From positions 14,756,001 to 14,820,000 of the forward strand of contig NC_046679.1 of NCBI RefSeq assembly GCF_009870125.1: a DNA stretch of 64,000 bases, read 5' to 3'. This document shows, in pieces, positions 43,053 to 58,300 of the stretch. A program made the translations under genes and the position numbers. This DNA comes from Drosophila pseudoobscura. Its lineage: Eukaryota > Arthropoda > Insecta > Diptera > Drosophilidae. The notes beneath the pieces are model-generated. The model searched no databases, was not told the origin of the DNA, and saw only the letters and a list, made by a program, of their open reading frames with translations. How positions within the stretch are numbered: position 1 is the first letter of the stretch; each line of letters begins with the position of its first letter.

Positions 43053-46000
43053 AGTAATCCTTTTCCTAGTTTTTAGTTTTCCCTTTCTGTAATTAGGGCT
43101 AATTTCAATGCAAGGAACTACCTGGTTAGGATAAATTATCGGATAGCTGAAAACAACTATAGTTGCGGTTGCCGCCTCCAACCACTTAGGACTCGTAATT
43201 TTCCGCGTCTGATGTGAGTTCATTGTCCCTTTGTTGCGGCACTACACACAGCCAGCCCTTCGGCTTACAATGGCCTAATGGGAGTGGTGTTGGCAGCCAG
43301 TCGTCGGTCGCGGGGTGAGGGCGGGGGCTCCAGTTCCATTGTAACCCGACAGCGACGCTACACTACAAGTACACGTGAAACCAGGGACCTAATTGTTTGG
43401 TCTGAATGCAGTAACGCCACTTAAGAGATTACATGGTTGAAATGCAAACCAATTGCCCCACAAGAGACAATGAGCATAGAATTTGGAAAGATTATAACCC
43501 TAACCTTTCCCATGTCCTTTTTCCTCATTTCGTGTAGAACGTAGCATAGATCGAAATCTCTTGAACAGCATTCCTCCGCCCAAATAAGTCTCTTTTGTTA
43601 CACAGCTTGACAGTCAATTTTGCAGTCGATTTTTACGATGTGCACGCAAAAAACACAATCTGTGCTCCCCAAATTGGGACCGGCCCGGCTTGCCTTATAT
43701 GGCCAACAAGTCAAGTACACGTGTTTAGCCGCACGTACTTACAACATTTATTTTTCTCAGCTGCAGCTACTTTTATTTCAGGCCAAGCTGTTGGCTTTTT
43801 GTGTTGCTTTAACGTCACGTAATACAACGGTATAAAAAAACCATAGGGGCTATATATACTCGTATTTCGTATATACCCTTTTGCTCGGGGCGAATTCCCT
43901 TGGAGGGACAAGGAATACAAGCAAGAATCTTTATAACGAGACGTTGCAAAATAAATTGTGCCCCCAGAGAAATCCAAAAGGGAGTTGCCCGGCCGGCCTC
44001 TAGCCCTCCCCCCTTCCTCTCCCTTCTAGGCGCGCCACTTTGCATGCAACCAAGCGATCAGGGCTAATGCAATCAAGTGGGCGTGGCCAGAAAACGGACA
44101 AACAACAACCACAAAAATCGATGGCTTTTCACGCAGGCCGCAATATTTTTTGTTCGCCCAGCCACCGCAAAACAAATTGAAATGCAAACTATATAAAATT
44201 GTCGTCGAAATGGCAGGCCGGCCGCTGGAAGGGTGGAAGGGTGGGAGGATTGGTGGGGATAAACGATGGTTGTTCCGGATAGATATTGTGTGTACTGTAC
44301 ACGTGGGAGATCCAGCCAGTCGATGGTGGTTTTTGCATATGGTTTGTCAGACATTCAAAGCGATGCCCAACATTTGCCAATTAGCAGATGGCCGGATGTT
44401 CACGAAATATGGGGGGGATAATATGTAAATTTGTACGTGTTTCCATGAAAATATAGAGATAGTTCGTTAGATAGTTAATCAATTTAAAGCTGATTGATTT
44501 GATAGAATTGCATTAGAACATTATCTGTAAAACGTGAGCCTCGACAAAAGCGTTCAAAAAGGATTTGTCGTTTAAGGATGATTGATAAAATTAGGAAAAC
44601 TGCCCATCAAGAGGGAATCTCTTAGGAGGCTCTTATACCAACTTTTTGGCAAGCACTTTTTTGTTGTTAGCTCTTCAATCTATTTCTATCTTTATTTAAA
44701 CGAATTAAATCAATAAAAATACCAGCTTTCACAATTATTCAACGTGACCATAAAGCATTCACTTTGTGATATGCGAATGTAAGTGAGATAAAGTCCCTAA
44801 GTACCGACTTTTCACCGCAAATAAATGGAAAAATCCATTTAACGCTTTTCGTCGGATATGCCATGAACACAATAAAACCCGGGAGAAGGGTGGGAACAAA
44901 ATAAAGAAAGAAAAAGCATAAAAACAACAGCCATTGGGCATCCCGAAACCCATCTGCACGTGACGGGATTCAGTGTTTGCGTTGCACTTTAATTGACTCG
45001 CACTCGCATGACGGGTATGCGAGGCCAAAACAAGTGAACGGAAACAGAGGTGGAAACCCTGACAGGGCGGCAGAGAGAGAAACAATGGAAAGAGACAGAG
45101 AGCATTGGCAGCGAGAGATGCAGAGACCCAGTGAAAAGCTTGAGCAGCGCTGCGAGAGCAGTAGAAACAGTAACAATGAGAGACGCACAGCAGCAGCAGC
45201 GCGATAGAAGGATCAGCAGCAGCCGCACTGCTGGCAGAGATGGAAAGAGCAAAAGAGACAAAAGCAGCGAATTCATGCGCGGCAGAGGTAAAAACAGTAG
45301 CAGAGGCAGCAGGTAGGGAATCGGCGCAGCAGCAGCACTGCGAGCAAGATCAAGGCATGTTAATAAAAGGTGCAGCAGTGCTAAAAAGCCCCCTGTCTTG
45401 TTTGCGAACACTTAAATAAATATATGCAAGTGCCAGACTCAAAGTTTCACCTTTTACAATTACACCTTGGAACATCTACTGCAGCAGAGCAGCTCTGAGA
45501 GTATGGGACAGTATTAAATCAGCAAACCAGCAGCAGAGGTCTCTGTTTCCAGCAGGACGAAGCCGACGTACATGTTGGCGAATGAAGACCAAGAAAAAGG
45601 CGAAATACTGTGAAATAATTACAAGGTCAACGGTGGCTCGCTGCTGCTGCACTGTCATCATTCATGAATATATCACGCGCGCGCCCTCATTTATGCAGCG
45701 TTTATTTACACGCACCAACACACACACACACACGTATACAAATGAGAGGCGTAAATATTTCATGGCAAATGCTTTACTCGCTCATTGTTTGGCAAAAGAG
45801 CAAGAGAGAGAAGGAGAAGAGTTGAGGCCAGCAGCGATGTCGGCAGAGGGGATTATTAAAATGAGACAACAAATGCTCGCGTTGGCGTGAAATTGCACAA
45901 AACAGAAACAAAAGCCATGAGAAGTAAGTTTAAAGAGCAAACAAAAGAGAGAGAGGGAGGGAGAGGGAGAGTGGCAGAAAATACCGCAAATTGTAATCAA

Positions 46001-49000
46001 CGAAAGACCAATTGTCCGTTCAGTGGAGTGGAGTAGAGGGAAGAAAGAGAGCTCAAGAGAGGGGGAGAAAATTATAGTCCAAGATTCTGAGACACTAAGA
46101 GAAAAGGTGAAAGCAACATCTTACAAGCTCTGCCAGAACAATTTCCAATAAGTAAAAGGAACACTCCATTCTGATATTTTGCCATTTTCCACAACGATTT
46201 ACAACTGATTAAGCAGCTTAAAATGATTTTAATTTAAATTGAAATTACATGTCTCTGACGTAAACGTTTTCCCTTCAAATTGATTGTACAATATTATGAT
46301 AGGGCAATGCCACACACAAACACACAGCAAATCAAATCAATTTCCATGCAATTGCATTGATTTGCATATTCGTATTTCAAACGCAACTGCGGCAATCGAT
46401 GGCATCATTAAAACCCAACAATTACATTCCACATTCCGTGACAGGCAACGAAGAACGACTTTGGAGTGGGGTATTTAGCATATTGAATACCTTTAAGATC
46501 GCGTTCCCCATGCAGAACTCTACAATCGACATGCATTTCCAACAGATTATAATAATCTTATAAATCGTTATACATAGTTAGTCTAAGAAGAATATACCCA
46601 TTCGAATACCCTCTACCGAGCACTGGGTACTGGCTGTACAAATTGCAGTGACACGAGACACAAAGTCAATTGCCGTGGGTCACAAAGGTTTGAGAACGAG
46701 CGCGGGAATGAATCACCGGAAGGCAACAATTAACACTGCAAAAATAAAGTGTGAATATTTTAAAGAGTCAATAGATGAGTCAAGCGAATGTGAAAATGGA
46801 TAGAAATAGGCATAGCTGGGGGAATAAACAAACGGCTGTTCCGAGAGTAAGCCAAACAGCAATCAACCATCACATCATCATCATGGTGATCCCTGGAATA
46901 CCAGAGCATCGCTTGACGTCACAGTACTGTGAATTGTATAGCCGTAAAGCCGAAAACCAAACAAGTTCTCATAAATCTTTAAACAGATTTCACCAACAGA
47001 TGCAGCAACCGGCAATCGATAAACTGCAGCAGCGACAGCACCAGCAAACAAAGATTTATTTTAATAGATAATGAAATGCATACACTGATCGAATTTTTCG
47101 TATATGTAGTTCTGTTGTGTGCTGTTTTTTCCTGAAGCTAATCCTTGCTTTAAGCTTCTGTGCGTGGACACGAGGAAATAGAAAATGGAATGAAACAGGA
47201 ATTCCTGTGAAAATTTGGGTATAAACATTCTAGAAAAGCTAGAGCCATAAACTTTGTAGTCTTTTAATTATAAATAAATTATTTAATCGCTGAAAGACTT
47301 TTGTTGAGGCACACACGGAAAACCCTGAACTCAATGAGTACTGTATGAAACATTCTATAGAGATGATCAAACAACTTATTAGCTTCTGGGTCACAAGCAC
47401 TCCCCCTCTTGTACGCTTTGTAGGTCATTGTTTAGTGCGGATCTCTTGGGAGTGGTGGCTCTGTTTACTTATGAAAGTGTATATGGATTCTTGCATATTT
47501 GCTCGCACAGTGCGTTCCAAATGTTTAGCAATTGTTAAACACAAACATTTCACGGGAGCCCCCCCCCGCCCATCCTGCCACATGCCACATGCCGCGTATA
47601 GGAAGTGGGGATTGGGACTGGGATTGGGAGTGCGAGTGGGTGGCTGACGCCTGTGTAATATGGATGAGGTCACGTTTGGCTGGTTTGCTGCTCTGCCATC
47701 ATCACGCACATTCGACATGCACATTGAGAGAGAAGCGCTCGACATCCTCCCATATACCTACCATCCATATATACACCCAGGAAAAAACACCCTGAAAGTG
47801 TGATATTCAGATTTTGAGAGTTTAAGTTGTAAAAATATATTTAATTTAAATTTATTTATTTAAAATATATATATTTCTTATACAAATTAAATATTTTCTT
47901 ATTTCCCTAAAGATGTATTTTAAATCGTTTTAGAATTAGATTTTTTGATAAATGTGTTCTTAAATCGAAATCTATTTAATTCCAACATTTTTGTGTTTCA
48001 AAGCCAAAGATTTAATTTAAAAATGGATGTGCTTTTACTTTTCACTATGCCATTCTTCACCGAGTAATGTTTACCATATACATAAAATGCTATATTTTGT
48101 GATATCTTACATAAGCAGTGCCGCGCAGTGCAGTGCAGAGGGCAAAGTGCAGCTAAATGCAGTTGCAGTTGCAGTTGCATTACCACTGGCTCTGGCAGTT
48201 GTGGCCCCAGCGCCGTCTGTTGTTAATGGCTTAAATGGATTATCATTGATTTTTGTTTAAGTTCTCTCTCCCTCCCGCTCTCTGTATTTAGAGCATGTGC
48301 CTATGTACGTATCTCATTTCGTGTGTGATAATATATTGATGGGTTCTACGTGATCTAGGCTGCACGGAGGGGCACCCTGTTTTGCAACCGCAAGCGGCAC
48401 TGGGAAGGGCAGCTGCTTCGTCATCAACTGCAGGTTGCCATTCCCGTTTCTGGTACTGCAACATTCGGTTGTGGCCACTGCATATGTCATGCAACTGTCA
48501 GCAGTCGGAAGGAGGTCGCAGCTGCCACAGATAAAGAGAGACAGAGAGTTTATTTCCCACATACGCAGCACTGGCACTGTACTAGTCTGCATCGAAGAGG
48601 GGTCCTCTCGTTGGCATATTTTCTCATGATTCTGATGATATGTTGACAATAGATTCGAAGGATAGCGACAGCGGGTTGGGGGTGGGGTATGGTATGGTTT
48701 TATCGATTCAGTTATGCCATAGATACGACTATGAAAAAGCCACATTTTTGCTGCAGAGCAACAGAACATTTCCATTTGCTGTGGGAGAGGGTGGATAACC
48801 CCAAAGAGAGGCAGAGAGACAGAGACCACCCATCACCCATGCGACCCATCAAAAAAAGCGTCAAATAAATGACATAAAAATCGCATTAACCCATATTTGC
48901 ACTAAAAGCGAATCAAATTACATCAGAGCGAAAGGCAGACACAAAACTGCCCCGCCCCCCTCCCCAAATGATATACGTAATATCTTATCAACAAAAGTCC

Positions 49001-52000
49001 GTCCGTGCACAGAATGTAACGGAAACGGAAAGTAAATGGCAGACATTTTCGAAAAGAGAGTAACAAAAAAAATGGCGAAAAGAGAATGAACAGCTAAAGA
49101 GAGACAGGGAGAGAGGGGAAGAGAGGGCAAAGCAAAGTCAGGCACCGAAAAAAAAAAATCATTGAAAATATGTGGAAATGTGTTGCCTGCTTATGGGGCG
49201 CTCTCGCTCATTTAATTTGCGACCTTCCGCCACATGTGGATGTGTGGATGTGAGAATGGGGCCACGGGATAGCACGTGTGTGCGTGTCCGTGTCCGTGCC
49301 AGAAGCCGAGCCAACGGAGGAGCAACAGACAGGATGTACTCGTGGAGCCCGCCCCCATGAAACGTGCGGAAATTTGCAGCTGTCGCATAAATATAAATAA
49401 TTACACAAATTAGCGAATGTTATTTATTTAATGAATTTTACATTCCACAGAGGAAATCACACATGTATGCGTGTGTGCGGTGCTGTGCCACTTTTACTAG
49501 GAAATATTGCAACAAGAATCCTGATGGAACTCTAGTTTTTCCTTTGGAATGTTGTTATTTAATGAATTTTTCATTGAATTGAGCGATAAACCAGCGCGGA
49601 ATAATAATGATGGAACTCTTCTGTGTTATTGGGTGTTTTCTGGTTCGAAATTGTTGCAAAACTGGGTCAAACTTTTGCTTTACTTTTTCAACAACAATAT
49701 CAGTGAAAAATCCAATTTGAAATCCCTTTTTTAACCTTGTTCGGAGTTTATCAACATTTTACATACTGCATGGGGTTTCAGAACTTTGTTTGGTCATTCT
49801 ATTGAATGGGGATTCAATGTTATTTGTTTTTAATCCGTTAAGGAACTTTTGCACACAATGACAAATAGTACTTCCGAGAGAGAAGTCAGCTATGGGGCTT
49901 ATCAAGGTTTACATTTTTTAATGAAATATTCATTAAGCTGTCAGGCTTTAGACTGGCTTTAGGAACAATTCTCCTTATACACTTTGGAACCAAGCTATAT
50001 TGTTCTAGTTCAATATTTAGTTCTAGTTCCGTCTGATCTTCCATTAGCAACTCTGATTTTTGTACAAATTCCATCTTTTCTCGTACTCCTATATTTCTAT
50101 CATTGCTTCTGGTTCTAGCTCTAGTTCTAGTCATACTTCTGGTTCTGCTTTTCATTCCTTAAGTTTCTTCTATTGGAGCTCCAGCAGAACCGCTTCCGAA
50201 TTCCGTTTTACTAGTGATTCTTTGAGGGATCCTGGCCCTAGTTCCTCTCCGATTGCTGGTTCCAAATCCTTCAGTCGCCCTCGATTAGTCCCACAAGATA
50301 GCCTTCTATTGTCATGACCTGCCACACCCACAGCATCCCAACTGCATTGCGTGACTCCCAGGAGGAGGGTAAATTAATTGAAAACTATGCAAATTTCGTC
50401 CCCCACACACAGTCACAGATACACACAGAATGACACGACAGGGAGAGGCATCGCAAAAGACAAGGACAACAGTGACAAAGGACTGAAGGCTGAAGGGATT
50501 CGGCAACGCTTTGCGTACTGTCAAGGCTACAGAAGTCGTCAAACCGAGAGATCAAACCGTGTTTCGTGTTCCATGAAACGCAGAAGGGCATGAAAACTGA
50601 TGGCCAGACAAGCAGAAAAAAAGAAACCCGACGATTCATTGATTTCCTCCAGTGCTCCACCAATCTATGCTGCCGTCTACTTCTCTGTGGCAACTTCCTT
50701 ACTACTTTGGGGGGGATTGATTAAGGCTGCATTACATTTTGGCAGCTGTTGCAGCAGCAGCTTCCAAGATACAGTTGCCAAGTGATTTTTAACGCAGTTG
50801 TCACAGCAACGATGCAGCAGCAAGTGGCAAGGACAACAGATCGAATGACATTGCCAGCGAGAGGGAGGATGCAACACACAAACAGGAAAATGGTAAGATT
50901 CGAGTACACGCTTATAAATTCTGGGAGGGAAAACCCAGAGATACGCGTACTTGGGGGAGAACACACAGACACTTGTAAACAGGGGAAAAGCTTTAGCTGT
51001 GGTTTCCTTATCCTTACCTTATCCTTTAACATGTTGTCAAGGCAACACTTTCCTGAAGCGTGTTGTAAGCTATTCGTTACATGAATTTGTTGAAATACAT
51101 TTTTCTATGCCATTAAAGAACTCTCAGGATAGTTTTTGAGTTTGAAATGGAATTACAGGACTCCACCTATCAAAACTTTTAGCAGAAACATCTCCTGTGC
51201 CAGGATAGCTGGCAGATCTCTGCATCCTGATCCTTAAATAACGTTCGAGCCGTGTCTACAGATTAGCGGTGGGCACATCCATGCTCAATGTACATAAGCT
51301 TGCTTGTCGTGTGCATGATTTTTTTTAAATTTCTTGTTGGAAAGCTCCAGAAATGTCCGCTCGCCGCTGATTTACATAGAATCCTAGAAACCTTCAAACG
51401 AACCTCTTAGAATTGTTTCCATTGCCTCCTCAAACCATCAGCTCCCACAGCATTTATCCAACAAAAAGAGGACTGCCTGTCAACTGCGTTCTAATTGATT
51501 TAAAATGGGTTCTAGCTCTGTTTGTCCAACAAAAACTTTTCGAGTTTCTAAGCATCCTCAAGATACACAACATCTGGAGTCAAATAAAATGAAAAGGCTG
51601 TCCTTTTCATGGGGGGAAAATGCAACAATCCATGATATGCATATCTGCCACAGAAAGTGACCAATCATCTGCCGCTTGTTGCGTCATGCTTCGTCGTCAC
51701 ATGTTGCTTGCAACGACAATTTATATTGGGCCGAAAACAAAACGAATATTTATTGATTGAAGATGATCTCAAATCGGCCCAAAACTGATGGAAGCCACTC
51801 ACAAAATTAATTACTGACAAATGACCCAAGCGTGTGGCAGGCAGTCTGAGCCACTGGGCGTGACGAGGCAAGCCGGAGAAATGGCTTTTCATATTGAAAA
51901 TTCAAAATGGTTTCTCATGCCACAAGTCTGCCAGAGAAGGAGAGAGCCAGGGACTACCACAGTGCCAAACTTTTTGCGGCCAAAAATATTAGACGAGGAG

Positions 52001-55000
52001 GCTGCCCCCACCTCCTACTTGCCCCCCTTTTAGATGCTGCCACCGACATCTGTAGAAAAATGCAATTTTTGCTTCTCATCTTCTGTGCTGCTTTTCATAA
52101 AATGTGCAACGCAAACCAGCAAAACTTTTCCGTGTTTTTCTAGCTGGAAAATATGATATTTCTTTTTTGAAAGGAAGAGGCACGTTTTGTTCAGGATCTG
52201 GTAATCCTCTCGGGCGGATGCTCCGCCTGTTTTTTGGTTGTATCCCTGCACCCGTGTTCTCTCTTTTTTTTCCAGTGTATGAAATACTGAATAATTCTGA
52301 GAGCATCGTTCACTGAATGCAAATCGATGCTGCTGCAGACACACCCAAAAACAAAAGGCAGTCGAGGAAATGGCAGTCTCCACAACATTATTTATCCGCT
52401 TTTCATCGATTTATATGCGCAAATTTATATATTTTCGATAGAAAATCCGCACTCTGTCATAATGAGAAATAGTGCAAGAGACAGAGAAAAATGACCAGAT
52501 AAACGGACACCCGAAAGGTGTGCCTGATGAATGGGGGATAAGCCGAAAAGAGATGGCCAGAAAGGAGGGATGCCCCCAAAGGAGGGCCACACGTGTCTAC
52601 TCCAAGCTACTCTCATTGGTCCAAGAGATGTTCTTCAACAGAAACACAATACATGTCGCTTGCATGACTGGGACGGACAGAGGCTCGATCCCGCGAAACC
52701 AAAAACAAAATGCAATGCAAAAAGTGCTGCTGGTTAGGCCCCAAGAAAGAAAATCCACAATTCAACTAAAAGCAAAAGGAGAAGAGAACTCTTGCTCGGT
52801 TGTCATAATCTACATTTATTCCAAGTGAATTAAAAAATGTTCATAGTTCTCTCTAAAGCGGTCTCTAATCTTATCTAATCTAATCTTAATTATAATCACG
52901 ACATTTGCAAACACTCTGGGCTTTCTTTACCTTCAGCCAATATTATTTCACACAAAATATTAAACTACATTCATTCACAATTCGAAAGAGAACCAAAATC
53001 TTAGTCATGTTTGAAGTATTTCCCATATATACTCTCATTCTCGATTTGAAGTTCAATAAGCTGGAATTCTTATCAGGCTGAAAAAAGCCAAAAAAGAAAT
53101 GTCTACTTTGTACACGTTTTCAATTGCCTGTAAACTGAATGAACGAATAAATGTGTGACTGTGTGTCTCAGAGATTTGATAGAAAAACAATCTGGGGGGA
53201 GGAGGAAGAAAAAAACCAAGACATAAATCAAAGTTAGGGACTCTGAGGCTGATATGACAAATTCCAGCATTTAGGCAAAAGTCAGAGATACGTATAAGAA
53301 AATGTATATAAATATAAATAAGAGTGGCAGAAAGAGAATATTTATTATCTGGGGAGCGGCATTGAGGGTATCAGGTGCCCGGGTGCCAAAGAAATTGCCA
53401 ATAAATTGACCAAACATTAGGCCAAACGCCTGCGTCTACACAAAGGAAAAGAAAAGCGAAGAAAAGCAAAGGAAAAACAAGTGAAAAATTGTGAAAGAGC
53501 GAGAGAAATTGTGAGGGAACAAAGTTGTACAAATTTATGGCTATTCATTAGGTTTCAGCTCCCCTCCGCCCCGTCTCCCCCTTGGATCTTCGGAGTCTCT
53601 AATGAATGAACTTCCAACCTCCTTGGGTTTTCCATTCCATTCCGTTCCGTTCTGTTCCATTATGAATGTTGTGTGAGACGTAAATTGTTGCTAATTAGGC
53701 AAACAACTTGAAAGATATGCAAACAATTTCAGCACAAGAATATCCCTTATATTAAGACATGCCACACGCCCACAAGCCACACCCACTAATTGCAGAGTCG
53801 AAGGGCGATTGAAGGCGAGGTCAAAGTCGTCCAAACATCCATCGACTCGACCCGCCAGCTGTCGCAAATCTACCTTTACGGATGGATGCCATCTGTACGA
53901 GTGTGTGTGCGTGTGTGTGCAGAAGGACACTCTGTTGGCCTGTCGGAGGAGCTCCTAAATAAATCAAAATGAAAACAGAAAAACTGCGACTATCTTGGCA
54001 CACATTAAGGGTATTCCAGAGGAAGACACACGCAGCAGAGGAAGACAAGTGAGGACTCACATTAGGGATATTCCCGAGGAGGACTTATCCTCACTCCATC
54101 CGTAGGAAAACTTGACAAATTTCCCATTCGACTTGACTAATTTGAAGATTTATTTATGCATCAACAAACAAAAAGGAAAACGAAACAACACCAACAAAAA
54201 AATCCCCCCCTAAAATGAAACGCAAATAGATTTAAGGTTTAGTGGAGGTCTATTCGTAATAGATATGGAAAATGGGGGCTTTGGGGAGGTGGGGGGCATG
54301 AATATGTACGTGATTTAGCATATATTAACCTACGAAATAATACATATATCGTGTATACCCCGCAGAGCCATGTATAAATTATATTCCGTCCTTGGAATGT
54401 TATTGTTTTCTGTTTTCGTTGTTTCTGAAATATAAAGGCTATTGAAGGAAAATTGGCAATGAAAATGGTTGGAAAATTCCGCTCATCTATACTGTACAAA
54501 AAAAGAGGAGAAAAGGAGGAAAAATAAAAAAATGATACAAAAATTAAAAAACAAAATAAATACAAAAAATATATATATTTATAATGCAATTTTAATTCAG
54601 AGATTCCTTTGTTTATTGTCCTTCCACATTCCAACCCTGAATGCACTTAATTTAAGCGATTAACTGGCATAATCGCATTAATGCCCATCGATTGATTATT
54701 TTATTTGGCTTTCTGTGTGCACGTGGCGTATGAGCAATATTTCGGCTCGTGTGTGAGCAAATAAAATAAATTCCATTAAAGATTCAACATTATTCTCTTG
54801 TATTTTTCTTTTGATTAATTATGATTATAATTAAGGAGAATGGAGAGCTGGAAAAGCCGGAAAAAACGCAGACGGAGGGATGGGGGACCAATGTAATTAC
54901 AAGACAAATTTACAAGGAAATTCCTGGATGGCAGTGGTATCGCCCCCCACCTGCTCCCCCCTCTTGCTTCCGGATGCTGTGTCCTTTTTTTGACAGTTAA

Positions 55001-55990
55001 TTTATGTGGAAAGTTACAAGTGCGCCTCGAGCGTGGCCTGAACTTTTGAGTTTTTCCCTGTTTTCCCTTTCGGGGCCAGCATCACCTTAACAGAAACAGA
55101 AATGGTGGCTAAAACAATGCCCGAGTCAAAGGTCAGGCTTCTGTTTTCCTTCTTCCTTCCTTTAGTTTTTTTTTTTAGGGAGTCCCAAAACAGTAGGCAA
55201 CGCTTTCTGCTGGGCTCTCCGCTTTTGTTCTTTCATTCGATGAGGCGGAAAAGGGGGCCCGAAGGAAGGAGGTAAAGCACAGGGGGCGCGGCAGTAAGCC
55301 GGGGCGTGGCAGGAAGTAGAAATGGCAGCATGTATATCTCTCTTTTCGGTTCAATCTCCCGCAGCGAGATTTACGACGGGTCACTTTTGGAGTTTTATTG
55401 TTTTCCTTTTCCACAAAATACAAAAAAAGAGAAGAAAACTCGCTTCCTCTTCGACTCCCTTTGGTCCAATCAGTGAGTGGAAACAAAGGTTCGGTTCGAG
55501 AAGGCAGAAATCGACTGAGATCCGACGACTGCTTCATTAAACTGGCGCCATACAACAGGCCCCGGCAATGGCAGGCAGCAGCTAATCAAATTTTATATAT
55601 GACCCAATAAAAGATGTCAGACATCATCATCTTCGTCGTCGTCGTCGTCGTTGTCGTAGGGGAAAGACCTTTTTTGGGATGTGTTGACTCAAAGGCTACG
55701 CTGGAAAAGAACTAGAGGTGGAGGTGTAGAAGGAGGAACCAGAACTGCAGACGAGGAAAGGGCTAAAGGAGGGGGAGCCCTAGATATTTGAGGGGGGAAG
55801 TCGCTCATAAATACCTTAATGGGTTTCTTTGAACTAGTTCAAACTATGTCTGACCTGGATCCCCCAATGTTGGGGACACTTTAGGGACCCATTACATTAT
55901 TATGGAACTAGTCCTTTATGAACCATTTTAGTAAAATCTCTCACTTCGAGCACACAGAACTGAGGCCTAAAGATAGGCCTCACGAAATAC
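43053..55990. other. Non-coding DNA, no gene recognised
   Basis: Nearly 13 kb of intron-like or intergenic sequence with short purine repeats (GAGA near 45945-45975 and 46020-46070), a GCAGTT repeat at 48157-48180, GTTCTAG-rich pyrimidine blocks at 50000-50160 and a CATTC/GTTCC repeat at 53630-53662. Open frames here are short and low-complexity. Confidence 0.5.
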
Positions 55991-55999
55991 ATATAAGTA

Positions 56000-56200
56000 A
56001 AAAGAACTAGTTCACAACGTTTGAAGCCAAAAGAACCTGGTTTCTTAGGCATACAACCAAAAAGAACTAGTTCTCTAGGCTTGGTAAAGAAAAATAACTA
56101 GTTCCTGAGTTTCGTAAGCCAAAAAGAACTAGTTTCCTGGGTTTTTAACCAAAAACGGAAACACCAAATCTTTAGTAACCAAAATGAACTGAAACTTCCA
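56000..56200 (+). repeat. Tandem repeat of about 30 bp, seven units, with GAACTAGTTC core
   Basis: Units begin with the GAAC core at 56004, 56033, 56064, 56096, 56126, 56156 and 56186. The consensus is roughly CCAAAAAGAACTAGTTC, a variable CTGGG, then TTNGTAA. Isolated GAACTAGTTC or ACTAGTTC words also occur at 55831, 55907 and 60636-60680. Confidence 0.85.
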
Positions 56201-58060
56201 GAAAACCCAAAACCTATTCGAACCCCTAGAACAAATTAAAAAAAAGTATAAATAAAGGCACAATCAAAAGGGAGGAAAAACCATTCAATTAAACTTTAAA
56301 TTGAGCAAACAAACCCTTTTTCCGCTGGAAGGAAGGTCATGAGTCATTCAACCAGTGACTTTCCCACCCATTGACCCTGCCGCCACCCCTACCAAACGAT
56401 TTGTTCGAGGCTGCTCCCCAGCTCGCTTCCTTTTCAGGCTACCCCCCATTCAACCTTGCAGGGAGCAGGGAGCCAAATATCCCCAGAACTCCTTCTGCAA
56501 TATCCTTATGCGAGTGTGTATATGCCCAGACATCCTATAAAATATTATGCGAACAAAGTAAATGTAATGCAAATTGAGTTCCCATTCGTGTTGTGGCCGC
56601 AGAGCCTCTGGCGATATTCTCCCTGTCTCTAGTCCAAATAATATCTTCTCAGAAATCGCACTCTCTGCCTCTCCCCTCCCCCTCCCCCCCTTGCTGTGCT
56701 TGTGTTGCTGTTGCCAGGCCGCAAGGTCGTCCCGACTTTAGTGGATTTTTATGGCCAGGCACACGTCAGCAAAGGCAACAAAACCAACAACCGCTTGGCG
56801 CCTTAAGAAAATTTCACCCCAAAAAAAAAAAAGAAGAAAAAAATGTGTATTTATTATTAGCTATGACTTTTGTGCGTGTCCCTCCTACCCTCTGGCCTCT
56901 TCCCCAGTATCAAGAAGCTGTTAGAAAAACCCAATGCGATAATTGTTAAGGAAAAATGCTGCCTTCCTTCGTCTGTTTTTTTTTTGTTGCGGTTCTCGTG
57001 TTGGTGCGTGTGGCAGCCATGGCCCCAAATGTGGCAGGGAAACGAAAAAATAAAAACAATTTTTATAGCCCCCCAACCCCCCATACCCGCACTCAGAAAG
57101 TGGCATCGTCAGCAGAGGGGAACAGAGGTCTGTGTCCCTGGGACCTCCTCTGTCGTTCGGGGTCCCAAAAACCAAATTACAGCGTCGGCAGGCACTTGAA
57201 ATGGGAGAAAAGAGGAGTCAGAGAGAGCGAACAGGATGGGTGGGGGCTAGAGGAGAAAAAGCAAACAAACAAAACGTGAGCCGGATAAGAAAAATCGCAA
57301 ATGAAACCCAAACTTAAATCAAGGAATAGCTGGCATACTCGTAGAAGATAATCCCATATCCCAGAAGGGAAACGGTAACGAAAAGGGTACGAATAGTACC
57401 TATATATTTCTTCTTCCTGAATCTCCAACAAATTTGCCGGCTTTTCCTTGTACTTGCTTTAAATTAAAACAAATTGCCAAAGTCAAAGTCACAAAGTAGA
57501 AGAAGAAAAAATGAGGGAACTGGGGAATGAATACCCACGATAATCATGATTGACATGGTAACAAGATGTCCCCTCCGAAACCCCTCCAGACGACAGCCAA
57601 ACATTTTTTTTTTTTGTCTAACGAATGCAAATGCAATAAACGCGCCGAGAGTTCCAGAAAATTGTTTTCACGTCAATTTAATTTATTAATTTAGCTTGAA
57701 ACGAGAGCAACAACAAAAAACAATGGGCTATGGGAGAAAAAACACGGCTGCAAAATGAATAAATAGATAAAGAAATAAACGGTGGAGAGAGAGAGAGAAA
57801 GCGAGACAGGAGATTGGAGAATGTGCGACATTGAATTATGAATCTCTTTGCATTCCATTTTCTCTTTATGCGAGGAGGGAGGGGGTGCTGGTTATTTTTT
57901 ATGGTGGGATAATATATTTTTGGAATATTCTTTCGCTTGTCTGAGACTTGGATTAAATAGCTTGGGGGGATTATCGTTTGGGGTGTGTTTAAGAAATGGG
58001 AGAATAGCAGAAGGAGTCCTAGAAATCCTTTTCTTTTCAGTTCTAGATCTTCAAAAGTGC
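56201..58060. other. Non-coding DNA
   Basis: Low-complexity A and C runs and no supported gene. A purine-rich GA tract is at 57784-57805. Confidence 0.5.
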
Positions 58061-58074
58061 GTATTATAAAGATT

Positions 58075-58300
58075 ACGAGAAAAATACCAGGAAATTACTA
58101 AAAATGTCCGAAATATACTGGAAAATGCCAGAAGTATACTCGAAAATACTAGAAAATGCCAGAAAAATACTAGAAAATACCAGCAAATATTAAAACTTAA
58201 AAGAAATATATTGAAAAATACCACAAACAACAGATAACTAATATAAAAATCCATCATCTAATATCAGAAATTCATTGAAAAAAAAATACCATATACTGTC
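58075..58300. repeat. Degenerate AAATACCAGAAA-type repeat
   Basis: At least ten short units AAATACYAGAAAATGCCAG-like are spaced 10-20 bp apart. Similar words recur at 59160-59350. The reverse complement, CTGGTATTT, recalls Motif 6 but is weaker. Confidence 0.6.

Noticed and set aside
50060-50317. Ser-rich 85-codon frame and its Arg/Thr-rich antisense partner
   Set aside because: Both derive from GTTCTAG-type pyrimidine repeats.
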